NCBI RefSeq assembly: GCF_027596085.1
Contig: NC_072458.1
Location: forward strand, 3,416,001-3,480,000
Direction: 5' to 3'
DNA from: Anoplopoma fimbria
Taxonomy: Eukaryota > Chordata > Actinopteri > Perciformes > Anoplopomatidae
DNA: 64,000 nucleotides
The position numbers and the translations under genes are program-made. Numbering within the stretch: the stretch's first letter is position 1; each line of letters starts with the position of its first letter. The notes beneath the pieces were generated by a model. It saw nothing but the letters and a program-made list of their open reading frames with translations. It was not told where the DNA came from and did no database searches. This document shows, piece after piece, positions 35,605 to 49,200 of the stretch.

Positions 35605-38600
35605 TTATTTGCTCTCAAGGAGGTTGAGACCGGTCATGTGTTGCTCCAGAGGTTTCACACCGAAGCCGTTGCTGTTCTTGTTGTTAAGAGCTCCCTCCTC
35701 TTTGACAGGCGTGGATGCATCCTGCCTCTCTCTCCAGTCCTGCGGGGAACCCAGGCTACTCCTCTCTGATTTATACTGCAAATGGACACAGCAAGGAGAA
35801 GAAATGAATGGAAGGAAACAAGATAAGATCAGAAATGAAGAATGTTTTTTTTCTGTTTTATATATGTGCACAAAAAAAAGAATAGAATGACGGCCCTTTT
35901 AGCTATTAAAATAAATACAATTAAAGCTACTATAGTTAATGGTTTCGTATTTACAATTGACGCTCTTATTGATGAACCCTTGAAGAGTTATTACTAAACA
36001 ATGTAGTTCCCGTCAGCTTGGTTGGTGGAGACCAAAAACAGAGCTGATTGGATAGTCAATATTGGACTAACATTGCCAAGTTGCAAGAAAAACAACTCCA
36101 AATGAATGCTAATGTTGCGTTGTATCTGCTGGATGTGTAAATATTTGCTTCCACTTCCACAGTGGCCTTAAAATTAATTATTGCAAGTTCAATTATATTT
36201 TATAGGGCTACATTAATGTTTCTCAGCTCTTTCTCTTTTAGTGAATTTCCACGTAGCTTGCTAGACTACTATAAGAGCCACTCGTTCAGTCACAAGTCCT
36301 GTTTAATCACCTTTCTGGTGAGCTTGTTGCAGAATGGTAGAAGGGAGAGAACCACAGCCAAGATCCCTCTGGTTGTCTGAATGGAGGAGTCCACCTAGAG
36401 GCAAGGAAATACAATTATTATGCACTAGTGTAGGAGGGGTAGCATGGATACGCATTGGATACAAATGCACAATAACATACAAATACTTAAACCCAGTAGC
36501 CAACCCACACACAGAATATAACTTAACATTTCCTGATCAGTGCTCTATCGACCCCTAATGCAATCTCTAATTAGAGAAGAATGATATAGTGAACATCAGG
36601 ATGGAGAGATGGGAGCCAATACCAAAGAGATGCGCATTAATCAGCAAAGGACGATGCTATTCTTTATCTCGTCCTTTTGATTACAACCTTCGCCTTTATT
36701 ACAAGGTGACCTAAGGCAGCTCATCCCTGCCCAAGATGCTCATTAATTCCTCACAGACATTCATTAATCTAGCGCACTATGTCCGATAATGGTGTTACTT
36801 GAAGATCACTAAAAAATGATGCCGTAGCCAGTAATGAAGTAACGCAGTTAGTCATGCTCTGTTGTGTGTTCACTGAGCGTAGTGTTTCATTGATGCCCAT
36901 CTGTTGGTGGGAATGTAATTTTGATGCTTTTTGAAGCTAATTATCCCTTTAAGAAAAAAAAACAAAGTAAGTCTGCTCTGAACACTCTGTGTGATGTTAT
37001 TAATTTGATGTCTACTAAACAAAACAGACCAGGGGCAGAACGAAGTCATTGTTTATTTAAACTTTTTTAAAGTAATACACCTAAACAAACACAAAACGAT
37101 AAAGACACACAAGCGTAGTTTGAGTACCTTCTGGAAGGTGGCAGTCTTGCCCTGCACAGGAGTCTTGGCTCCCATCTGCAGCTGTTGGCATAATGCCACC
37201 ATTTTCTCCATCTCTGTCATCACCACAGACTTTTCCTCATCAACTAGCTGGAACAGAGATGAAGACAGAAACAGAGTGATAGATGTCTTTCAGGACAGCA
37301 GAGATGGTTTATGATGGTATATCCAGGTTAATTCAGGGGCACTGGGTTAATATGTACAGACTCTGATAGATGTACTGGACTGGATTTACAGTGCTCTTGT
37401 TCAAGCACAAAGCAAGTATCACAAAAAGCCCAAAACCAGGGTGAAATAAATTACAATTCTGTGTAGCTTGATGTAATCCATCAGCAACAGCCAGGTCATG
37501 ATCTACTGCTTAAGTCTGTTATCCAGCTGGGTTAATCCCTCCATCTCAGTCACGGGGCCATCAATCTATTTCTGTTACACGCCACCAGCGACCTAAAAAC
37601 ACAAGCTCTTTTATTCAGCGTAGCACTGGTCATGACAGACAATAGTTTATAAAACCTTTAAAACCTCGATTACAAAAATGCTCTAGCTAATTTGCATAAA
37701 CAGCCTCATCATTTCAATGAAGGCAACGCAGGTGTGCTACAAGTGTGTTTGGTAACAAGAACAATGGGAGTGGAGGGTGAGACAGAGGGGCTCCATTAGC
37801 ACCCGTTTGTTTGATGTAATTAATCAGAAAGCGTGAGGCAAGTTGAAGAGCTAGGCATCCTGATTATGAATTAATTCCGTTTGGTCACAGTGAACGTCCC
37901 CACCCTCATCCCCTCCACACTGGCACATGTGCAAAAACATACACACCCACGGACCCAGCAGTGACAAATGGCAGTCGTTAACGGCTGTCAAAAAGAGCCA
38001 TTTAATTACACTTGGAGGACCTGTGGAAGAACTTGGTGGAGGGCAAGAGGAAGGAAGGCACTGAGGCTACATTTGTTTGTTGGATCTCCACTCAGAGAGG
38101 GATAGAGGGCGGTGAAAGTGTGTGACAGCCTTCATTTCCTGCTCTTGCTGTGTGATTTATAAAGCGAACCTGGCACCGTGGCATGCCAGAATGGGTGATA
38201 CGGGTGTGTATGTGTATGAGAGGTGTAACGTGTGTGGGGGCACAGGTGCTTGTATAATAATATAATAAACATTTTCTTTTCTCTTTGGCTCTAGTCTTTA
38301 GCTGTAAACTGACTGAGCTTCATATCACTATTCTTTTGTCAGATTCTACCAGAGCAGAAAGAACATACGGTACACAAAAATAAACGTGTTTTTATGTTAT
38401 ACAGCATTGATTTTATTGCTGCTTATACAAAAAGTCTTCTTTTTTTTTACATAACACACATTTGATCTATTTTCATAGAGTGCTTATGTGCAAAAACAAA
38501 AAAACCTTTTATGTGAGTGCATTGTGATTTGGTATTTAGCCTTAAACTGTGTGTGTGTTTGTGTTGAAGAAAGAGAGATTTACTGCATGGGTATATACCT

Positions 38601-41600
38601 GAGTTGAAAAGGTGCGGAGAGATGAGCACAGCTGGAGCCCCTCTTCAGAGAGAACCTTATAAATGAGACAAAAAAAAGGCAAAAATCAGAAGAGGTACAC
38701 AGTTACAGGCAAAACTAAAAAAAAAATTACTTTAACTTCCATCAGGGAGCCGTTCAAATGTAAATAAATAAAAGAGTACAGCCTGTCAATATTATGAGAT
38801 TTTACCTTTTCTAGGCTTTTCTTTTCAGCATGCATTCCTGTCTTTTCCCCCTCCCGTTCCCCTTCCTCTCTTATCTCCCTCACTCACCCCAAACTGAATA
38901 AATCCTGGCTGCAATTTGGATCCTGATTCTACAAATTACTGAACATTCTCAATTCAATAGATACTCGCCTCCATGCAACCTTGTTTGTTATCACCTCATG
39001 TGTCCAACATGGCGAGAAACATACAGCACTATATTTCCATCATAATGATAAATCCTACTAGTGGTGCCCCATCAGATGCTAGGGGAAATGAGGGGATGCT
39101 GGCATTTACTAATCTATTGATCTGCCTGCCACAGTATGTCTTTGGCTTAATGAAACAACAGATGCATTCATTTGCAACTCTTTTAAAACGGGAGGAAAAA
39201 ACAGAGACGGTGGAGAGAAGCGAATATGGAAGCACATACCTCAGCTTGATGAAAAAGATCTAATGTTGTTTTCAGCAGCCCCTCCCCTCTGGGGAATCAA
39301 TATGGGAAACAGAAAATGAGGAGAGAAAACAAGGACGAGAGAGATGGATGAAGACTAAATACATCCACAGCAACCAACAAAAACTGTGACTTGGATAAAT
39401 CGAAACAATTTCATTTTCAAAATCATTCCTTGTCATGTCAACTTTGTCAGTGCCTCTAACTATGTTTGGTGAATATCGATAGCAAGGGGCTCACGAATCC
39501 TATTAACAGTAAGCTTCTAAAGAGATTCATGTGGATGCTTAAGAGGCTTTGCCATATTGAGCTCTGAAATGAATGCAATCGCAGCATGTGCGTGTTTGTG
39601 TAGTGTGGGGTGCTGTTCGGTCACCTGGTGAACAGATACATGTTGTATGCCATACTAGCCAGGCTCTGGCTCTGTCGGACAATGTCGTGTTCCTGCTCCT
39701 CCCATTTCTCCACCTCTGTGTCCACGTCTGACGACAGCAGACGGAGCTCCAGACCCAGCTTGGCCATGCTTGTCTGCTCCTGCACGCACACAGAAAGACA
39801 CACAGTTATTCTATAGGGAAAAAAATGAAATATGATGGATGTCATTTCAGGGATGTATATTAGCAAACAGCGTATTTTCATTTGTTAACACCATAAGTTC
39901 TATAATCAGCATAATCCCGCTTCCTGTGGTGGTACAGCATGTGAAAAACTGCCAGCGCAGCAAAAAAAAAATCGCAGCCTATTAGCATATGAATGCCATC
40001 AATTCTTCAAACGAGTGGCACAAAGTTTCCGGGAGATGAATATACTGCTGTCAGACGTGTGGTGATGTATTGTGCTGAAAGCCAGAGGAGTATGGTGAAT
40101 GCTACCTCTGCGTCCAACTTGACAGCCTTGGCAGTCTTCAAGTTAGCTGAGAGTTTCTGTGGGTAAAGAGAGTGGTATTAATAAGAGGATTACAAAACAT
40201 TGGATGGATGGAATATTCATAGGGATGAATTCTGTGATACTCACCCCGGGTCTGGGAAGGGACAAATAAGATCTTTTGTCTCCTAGGAGAGGAAAGTAAG
40301 TGTGATTATCTAAACACATGAAGTAATGACTAACAAGGCCATCTAAAAGATAGCTCTATGCCACCGCCAACTAAGTTGCAGTTTACAGCCATGTCCGTCC
40401 AAAATGTCTCACCTCATAATTTTATAATATTAGACATTTGTATGAAATTAGCATAATTAGCATATGAAACTTCAGTTATGGACCAAATACTTGTTTTGTG
40501 AGGTCACAGTGACCTTTGACCAACAAATTTGTGCAGTTCGTCTTTGAGTCCAAGTGGGAGTTTGTGCCAAAGTTTGTGCCAAAAAGAAATTCGCTCCTGA
40601 CAAGCGGGTTCACAAGAATGGGATGTAAAGCTGTCGCAGTCACAGAGGATTAAATATATTAAAAGCAAACAGCTCTATGAATGAAAAAGATATTGAAATG
40701 GACAATTTCAGTGGCAATTATGGTTATTCAGTAGTTATGGTGCTGAAATTGTTTTGCTTTTATCACTGTCTACCTTTGAAAATATCTTTCGACATAAACA
40801 CAAGTTGCATGGTTCGTTTCCAACGATTTACAGGGACGATAAACACTTCTTTCATGTTTATGGGGGAAGATTACGAGAAAGTAATAAAAGCAAATATCTC
40901 AACAGTGTCAATACAACACTTTAAAACAGCATTTGGGATCCTTGGGAATACAAATGTGTGATGTATTTGATCCTTTCACACCCTGTTCTGCACTTCAAAA
41001 TATTTAATACGTTTTATGTCAAACCACCTCCTGGATATATTCCAAAACATCTTTTTTCTTTCTTTGAGATTTCTCAGGTTTACAGTGCGTGAAAGCACAT
41101 GGTCGATACAAACGTAGATCTGTGTGTACATGGACAATTAGTAAAGTAAATGCAAACATACACACAGGCCCGTCAGTGAGGAAACAAACAACTGATTTGT
41201 AAGAGTCAGTGATTTGAACACTTCAGGTAACTGGCACCATTAAGAATAAGAGAGAGGGAGAACAGAGGAGGAATGAATGCATGGGTGTTTAAAGGCATTG
41301 GCATTGTTGTACAGTCTATGATGGTACATTTTTCAAAGACATGTGCTTGCTTTGCCAAAATTCTTTAAGGCTATTGAAGTGTTCAGGTTCAAAATGATAG
41401 CCTAGGTTTTAATCAGAGAATGTCATTCTTTAAGGCTAAAATGCCTTCGAGAGCATATTGTCCTGTATTCCTTCTTCTCACTGTTCCTGAAAGACTCTCT
41501 GATCCTCTCTGATGTATGTGCTGCTGACCCACACAAATGCAAACAAGTATCCATTATTAGGTGAACAAAAACGCACCTCGCCTGCCTTCAAAGACGTCGA

Positions 41601-43170
41601 TGATCTCTCTCAGCAGCAGGGCCATGTCACAGAGCTGCGACTCCCAGGCCTCGCAGAACACCTCCAGGTTCTCCTTAGCAATCTTACTGGACGGGTGGAG
41701 GGCCAGTGTCTGGGCTGCCGAGATGATCTGAGTGGGAAGTGTGTTAAGAATTGCGACATAAGAAAAGTTATATTTAAATAAAGTTGTTCAGTAACTAGGG
41801 AGAAATACTACGAAATTACAGTAAAAGACAGAGAAAAAGAATCTGGAGAAATTCTCAACTCTCTGTGCTACTTTTCAATTTAATCAGCTGCCACTATTGA
41901 TGTTAAATAAACCAAAGTGTCTTCCTACTAGTGATATTGTCACAGTCTGGTTCATGCCCTCACATTTTTTTATGTGAGAATGGACTGTGTTGCATCTTAT
42001 TGTTTTCAGAGAATGTTGTGTTTTCGGGACTTCTTTTGGGTCAGGGTAAGTGTTTCCTGCTTTTATTTTGAAGTTACTCCTCATGTGTCTTGCCTTGTTT
42101 TACTTCCAGTTTTTGTTTTGTTTCCAGCCCCTAAAATTGTCTGCCCCGACCTCATTAGCTTCACCTGTCTCTCTTCAGCTCTGTAGTCACCTGTGCTGCT
42201 CACCTGTTCCCACTTCCCCACAACTCAGTCTCCATTTATACCAGCCCCGATTTTTTTTTTTTGTTCTTTGTTGGTTTGTCTTCAGTTTTGTTTGGAGTTC
42301 TGTACTGGTCTGTCAGTGTCCTTGCTTGCTGTTTCCTGTTTCCTGTCTGTTAAATTGGAATCCAACTTGCAAGCAGTTTTTAATTCAATCATTTTAATGT
42401 TACTGCTGCTTCCTGGTAATAATTAATTTGGGTCCATCCCCTGTGACTGCTTCCCAGACTGTAGCAAAAATTCAAAACACAAGACTGGAGGCTGCTATCC
42501 GATTCAAACTGTTATTTAATACACAACTAACATTAGAAGATGACTTAACCAAGTCATAAATATGTCCCATCTCTCTGGGCTATGGCTTATATAAGCGGGC
42601 AACAGTTCACTTAAAATATGGTAATCTTCTTTAAACCACACCACCACGGCAAGAGAGTGAAACACAGATTCAACTCTCTCTGGGTTCACATCAGAGCCAC
42701 GATTCTACTGCGGCACTCATTACACTCAACATGCACCACTCACAACAGCACCCTATAAAACAAAGGCAGGTAGAAAATAAAAAGACCCAGAGGAACTAAC
42801 TTAAATGTTCAACATAAACAATAAAAACCTTGCACATCAAGTAATTTAAGCTGCCCCAAAAGACTGTGTACTGTAACTAAGGTTACTGCTTGTTTACATC
42901 AGTTAGTTTATGCTGATATGGTCAAATGAATTAAGCATTGTGCCTTGAACGCTTAATTATCAACCTAGTGTTTTACAAAAAAATGGATCAAGGATGACAA
43001 GTATATTTCAGTATATTTCTGATGCATGACTCGTCAAATCTCAAGCTTCCAATTTGTTTGGAACACATGTAACAACCAATGTTATATTTTCAATAAAGTC
43101 TGGTTTACAAGTACAGTTGACAAATACAACTTTAAAAACCAAACATACACAAGCATGTGTGTGAGAGTGT

Positions 43171-43258
<88 letters not shown>

Positions 43259-46200
43259 CAGCCCCCACACACCCAGCCCCCCACACCCTTCCCCTACAGT
43301 GTAGTATTTAATAGGCAATTACCCTCTGGGCCACCCCTCTATTACTTTGGGCCGACTCAGACACATATCACCCCGGACGCCCGATGCTGCAGTGTTATTG
43401 ATTGGTTCACCTTTGAACTAGGAGTGCTGCCGAGTCATGCGGGGCCTGACATTCGTACTGCAGGACAGGAACATTTTACATTGCTGGATAATTACTGGCA
43501 TGGATGGTTTCCAAGAGCAAACATAATTAGATGGGGGACTATGCGGACAGCATGTTCTTAGGTGTAGGAGGGTAGACTGAGGAGACGTGAGGTCATTTGT
43601 CTATTTTCCCTCTCTGTGTCTAGGTAGAATACTATCAGGCTTGATTTCACTCACAGACCATTGTGTGACAAGTTCGACCAACTGGCATGCAGTTGAATGG
43701 AATGAAATGGGTCTAAGAATAAACCCTAACCTGTGTCACGTTCTAGACTGATCCTTTCTCTGCCAGTCAATGGGTTATAATATCAATCTAACAAAATCAA
43801 AAGAAGAATATGGTTTGATGGTCACTGTTACCTGTGGACCAATGACATGGAAGGTCTCCTCAGCGTGTATGCAGGTAATCTCCAGAGGCTCTGTCCCCGA
43901 CACATGGCACAGTAGCCGACACGTCTGAAGTCAGAGAAATAGGTGACAAAAAGGTCATTGTTTGAAAGTCACACTGCAGGAATTGGCTAAATGTTCTAAC
44001 TCTATGTATTGCTACCAATTTAACACAGGAAAGTGATCATACCTAATTGAATCTCAGTGGATAAATTATACTTAAATTGTGGTTTGTACAGTAACCTTTT
44101 CACTGCATTGTCATTTTTCCTGGTTACTTGATTTTAGGTGCATTGATGAACTACACAAAAAACTGTACAAAATGTACAAGTGTTTAAGAAAAACAAAAGA
44201 ATAATGTAACTTTTCTTTAGTGTGAGTGGATAATGAATTAATCTTAAGTCTGCATTGTTAAGAAAAGGTTTCACACCAAAATGTTGTTTTGTTTAAGTTT
44301 TGTAAATTTATATTATTTTCCAAAGAGTACCTGAATCTTACACAATGTCTTTTTCCATTCTATACTGTACATTCTGTTTGTTAGGGCCCCTAGCAAAGAC
44401 ATGACAAAGCCTGCATGGCATTTCTCTGTTCAGTGTTTACATAACAAAGCAACATGTTGACTTTCATTTGGCTGAGGATTAGAAATGTAGTCTCCAAATT
44501 CATTTAGTTCAAATTGTATGTGTTCAACTGCACAGCAATTTCAATGTGTTTTAAGCAGCTTTGCAACTCAAGGGAAACTAGCCTTTTCACCTAAAGCCGG
44601 CTATTTTGCTCAAGAATCCGGATTAAACTACGAAAAAAGTAAAATCTAAACTTGACAAAAGATTACTACTAGTGTATTGTTTGCCAGTTGAACACCTTTA
44701 CTAGGTGGCACTTCAACAAACCTCCCCCTGCCTCAATGCTCCCTTTGCCCCCGCTCCCACCTACCTCCACCAGCTGCTCCTTCTGCTCAGTGAGAGTGCG
44801 TGAATACTCCGCCACTGCCTCCAGGTTTCCCTCAGCGCCTGCAGCTTTGAGAGCCCGTAGAGGCAACTGCTCCCCGTGAACTTTGAGCAAGTCAGATGCA
44901 CGAACGACTGCCACCTTATGGAGCTGGAGGAGGAAATAAAGATTAAATTGCAGAAAAAAAAAAGAGTATGGATGTCTGGAGGCTGGAGCAAACACAAGAG
45001 TAGGTAAGATGAGTGGGAGACATGAATGAGGGTGGAATTTGAGGAGGCAAAGAAAAAAGAAGAGGAGCAGAGGTGACACAGTGACATAGTTGTGTTGACA
45101 GACAGACAGCATGTTAGCTGTAGAGCGATGTGAAAAAGGAAAGTGGGAAACCAACCACAGAGGCAGAACATCTAGTGAGAGACATCCCAGACATGTCTGT
45201 GTCGCTCTGTACATCTATTCAGACTCAGAGGGCAGACGGACTGCTGCTCACCTCACGTCTAAGGTCACTGATGCTCTGGCATGTCTTCAGGATGGCCACC
45301 TCCATGTCCTCTGTGGCTTCTTTGGCATGGACAGACTGCTGCTCCAGTGAGACAGAGAGGGTGAAAGAGGGGGATAAAACATGAGATCCAACATGGTCCT
45401 ACAGGCCCACACACAAACCTACATTATCATCTGGAAGAGTTTGACAATAGAAGACAACTGGATTGGGAAATGAACTTGGGCTCTCAATAACATGGTCTTT
45501 GACATTGCAATTACATTTGTGACCATTTGTTCCAAACTTGCAAAAAAAAGTTTATGTAATCAAACTACAATGATTAAGACTAATTATTTTATTTAAATAT
45601 TGTACAAACATTTTCAAAATGTCATACTACCTGACCCATAAATCCAATTGGAATGAAATCTATATATTCAGCTAAACGTTCAATGACAAGAAACAAGACC
45701 AGAAATTGGACTGTGCAGAACACCCAAGAATATTTACACGTTCAGATGCGTTTGCTGCAATTTCAAAACACCAAAGTGTTCTGGTCTTTTCAATTCTCCA
45801 GATGACCTTCAATTGCAGAGGCTAGATTACGCACTACTGTACAATTATGTGGCAGCAGTCTCTCAGTCTACTCTGAACACAATGAAAAAAATCGACAATG
45901 AGAAACTGAAATATGAGGACTTGTGTTTCATAAGTTCGATCAATTTCGAAGGCCAAGAAGACTGTTCAATGGAAGCCAATCATGGGATGATGTTTATCTT
46001 TCGACTGAATGAGCCTTGGCAAAAACAGTAATTCATGTTGGTTATTATGCTCTGTTGTTCCAGGAGGGATGTATGAAAAGAGAGTGAGTAGGCAAGAAGA
46101 ATGACTAGATGAGCCGGAGTGTGGGTCCGGGTAGCATGCTGTGTATGTGTTGAACAGACACTGTCTGCTATAAAAAGGGCACAAACAAGATATTAAATAT

Positions 46201-49200
46201 AACATTTAGTTTATAACCTTACTAACTCCTTATCATTCCTTACACCAACAACAGTAATCCAACCAGAATCTCTTCTTTTACTGTTTTGCATCTTAATATC
46301 ATACTTTTACATATGAGGTACTTCATGTAACTTCATTTGGTAACATATGTTTTAACGAATATTTCTGTAGGTGTTATGAGCATCTGTGCAAGCGTGCCTG
46401 CTTGTGCCAACATACCGCCTCAGCCCAGGCGTGCACCAGCTGCTGAGTGTCCTGGCGCGCCAGCTGGCACAGACCTAGGATGGCCTGCCGCTGCTCGTGG
46501 CTGGTGTAGGCCGAATCAGTGAAGTCCTCTGTCCGCTCCACCAGCGCCTCCAGCTGGCTGCCCATGCTCTGGGGGGACGAGGAGTACAGGTTCTCCCGCA
46601 AGCACTCCACGCTGGACTGCAGGAAAGGAGGAGGATGAGGGTTTGGAATTAGAGAGCAGAACCATACTAACCAATGTTCTGAGGGCAAATAAGGGTGAGG
46701 GCCATCAAAGGTGGACAATAAAATCTGCAAAAAGCCTCTCAAGTACACAAACATGAAAGCTAATGCATTTTTTCTTGTTTCGTCAATCTCTTTTCCTTCA
46801 AAAATCAATTTTTAACGGCCCCTGTTTATGTGTCCTAAGATGACAGGTTTACATAAGCTTTTAGCTAAACTCTGCCATTTAGAGCATTTATTAACAGCAA
46901 TACACATCTCTGGGCCCTTTCATTAAACTACTTTTCTTCTTTCACCTCATGGAAAAGACCTGTTCAAAACCATTTTTTTGTTGTTTTTCTTTCATTTGCC
47001 AGTGAACAAGGAGGAGGGAGAAGATTAGTGGAAGGTTTATGGTAATTGTCGCAGATCATAAAACAGATACAGTAGGTCTGGTCCTACGTAATGATTCTCT
47101 GAGTTACATTTGAAGCACAGTAAATTATAAAATGTTTACAATTCAACCACAAATCAACACCCACATAGAGTCACAACTAGATAATTTGAGGATTATGTTT
47201 AAAACAATCTTTTTTTCTTATTAATATGAACAGATTATGTCCTTTTTTTAATAATGTTTTTTAAACAGCTAAAATCTAATTTGCTTAGCGTGCTGCTTTG
47301 CCCACAAGAGGAGAGATCATTTCTTAACTCCATGGACACCTTAACTAAGTCCAATTTCTGATCCTACCTTGAAGTCCTTGATGCCGTTATAGATGCTGGC
47401 AGGAAGGATCTTATTTTCCCCACAGCTCCGTGCCTCAGTGACTATCTCGATGACCTGCTCCAGGGCACAGCGCATCCGGTGGAACACGGCGTCCTTGTTG
47501 ATCCGCGCCGAATCGCAATCTGGGTGCCTCAGGCAGGTCTTTGGAAGGAATTCGATGTGAAATGTCAAAGCTCATGCCCTCCTGTACTCTTTTCAACTCC
47601 TAGCCCTTTTCATGTTTTACCACCATGATTATACTCTTTCTTTGTTGTTTTTTTATGATATTGTGACTATGAGTTTTGAGCGTTACCATTTCACAAGCCT
47701 TGAAATTAAATAAACTTGAATTTTTAACTTAAATCTTTAAACTTGACATAATCTTTAAGCCTTGCCCAGAGGTCCACTGTCGGTGCATGAGCTGTTTACC
47801 TTGGAAGCCGTGAGGAGCATCATGGTGCATTTCTCCAGCACTGCTCTGGCTGCTGCCATCCGTGCTTTCTTCTTCTCATCCTTCAAGTCCTACAGCACAA
47901 ACACACACACCAGATGGTAATGGGTGGCTTTACTTCAGTTGTAACTTCTAAGAACTCTCTGGGTGTCCAAGTGACATGAAGCTTCAAAAGTAAGCAACAA
48001 ATCTCTTTCATGCTGGTATGAAGAGAAACACAAATGTGACACAGATTCCTCTCCAAGTTTACACACACAAAAAAACTTCCTAGGTTTATTATCTCTTAAT
48101 AAAAATAGACACTACAAGTATAGGAAAGAAGATGTAGCATATATGACCTGCAGCATCCCCATCCATGTATTCCAAATAGAAATAGACAGCTTGAATTAGG
48201 TATTTGGGGATTTAGAGAAGGCAGCTGAATCAACTCCTCTCCCATTACTGCGCCATAGTTTACAAAGACGATGTGATTATCTGTCATTATTTTTGCCTCT
48301 GTGCTCATCTGGCTTCAATAGACGAAGATGGTAGATTTTCTAAAGGGCTGTGTGCTTGTGCATGCGTGTGAGTGTGAGTGAATATGACAAAAAAAAGAGG
48401 GTGGCACAGGAGGAAAGGGAGCATTAGCTGCATTGCATTGGAGAGAGACATTACATGTGTTTCAAAAACACGTGCACCGAAGAAAGAGGGGATGGTCGAA
48501 TCTCTCTCCTTGTCTAGATATCGCAGCTGGCGCACTTTACATCAGCTTCTGCAGGCAAAGGGCTTTAGCTGCAGAGGCTGAATGTATGCGTCAAAGAAGG
48601 ATTAGCAGTTTTTGACAGAACAAAGTTAAAAACCCTAAGTTGGACTGTTTTCTAAAGCTTTAAGCAAAACTTTTGTTTGGCAAATGTGCTATACCCTAAG
48701 CTGATATATAGCTGAGAAAAGGCATTGCTAAAGGCATAGGTCAATTTATATCAACAATGTATCGTGATGTAAAGAGTATGAATCACAACTGACCTTTACA
48801 TTTGTCGGTTCGATTGAGAAATGAGTTAGAAAAATGAATTGATACAGAAAAAGATATCTGTAGGAATAAGACAAGCCTGAAGAAGCCTTGTTACTTCATC
48901 GTTTGATTCTTTTTTGGAGGAGTAAATATTTGATATGTGAATTATTGATTTGTTCTGGGTTTGCCTGCACATTCACAGTATATGTGCTGCAGGTTTCACA
49001 GTCCAAGTCCACCACCTGCTTTCACATTCAGAATACCATGTTTAGAAAACCAGGGCTTGTTAGAAGGTTACATCTACATGAATAAACAAATTGTCCTGTT
49101 GTAGAAATGAATAAGCAAATTACTATTTGTTCATAAACACAATATTCATATGTTAGACCACTTATTTATTTCATTTATTGAAAGAATGTTACAGTGTGCT

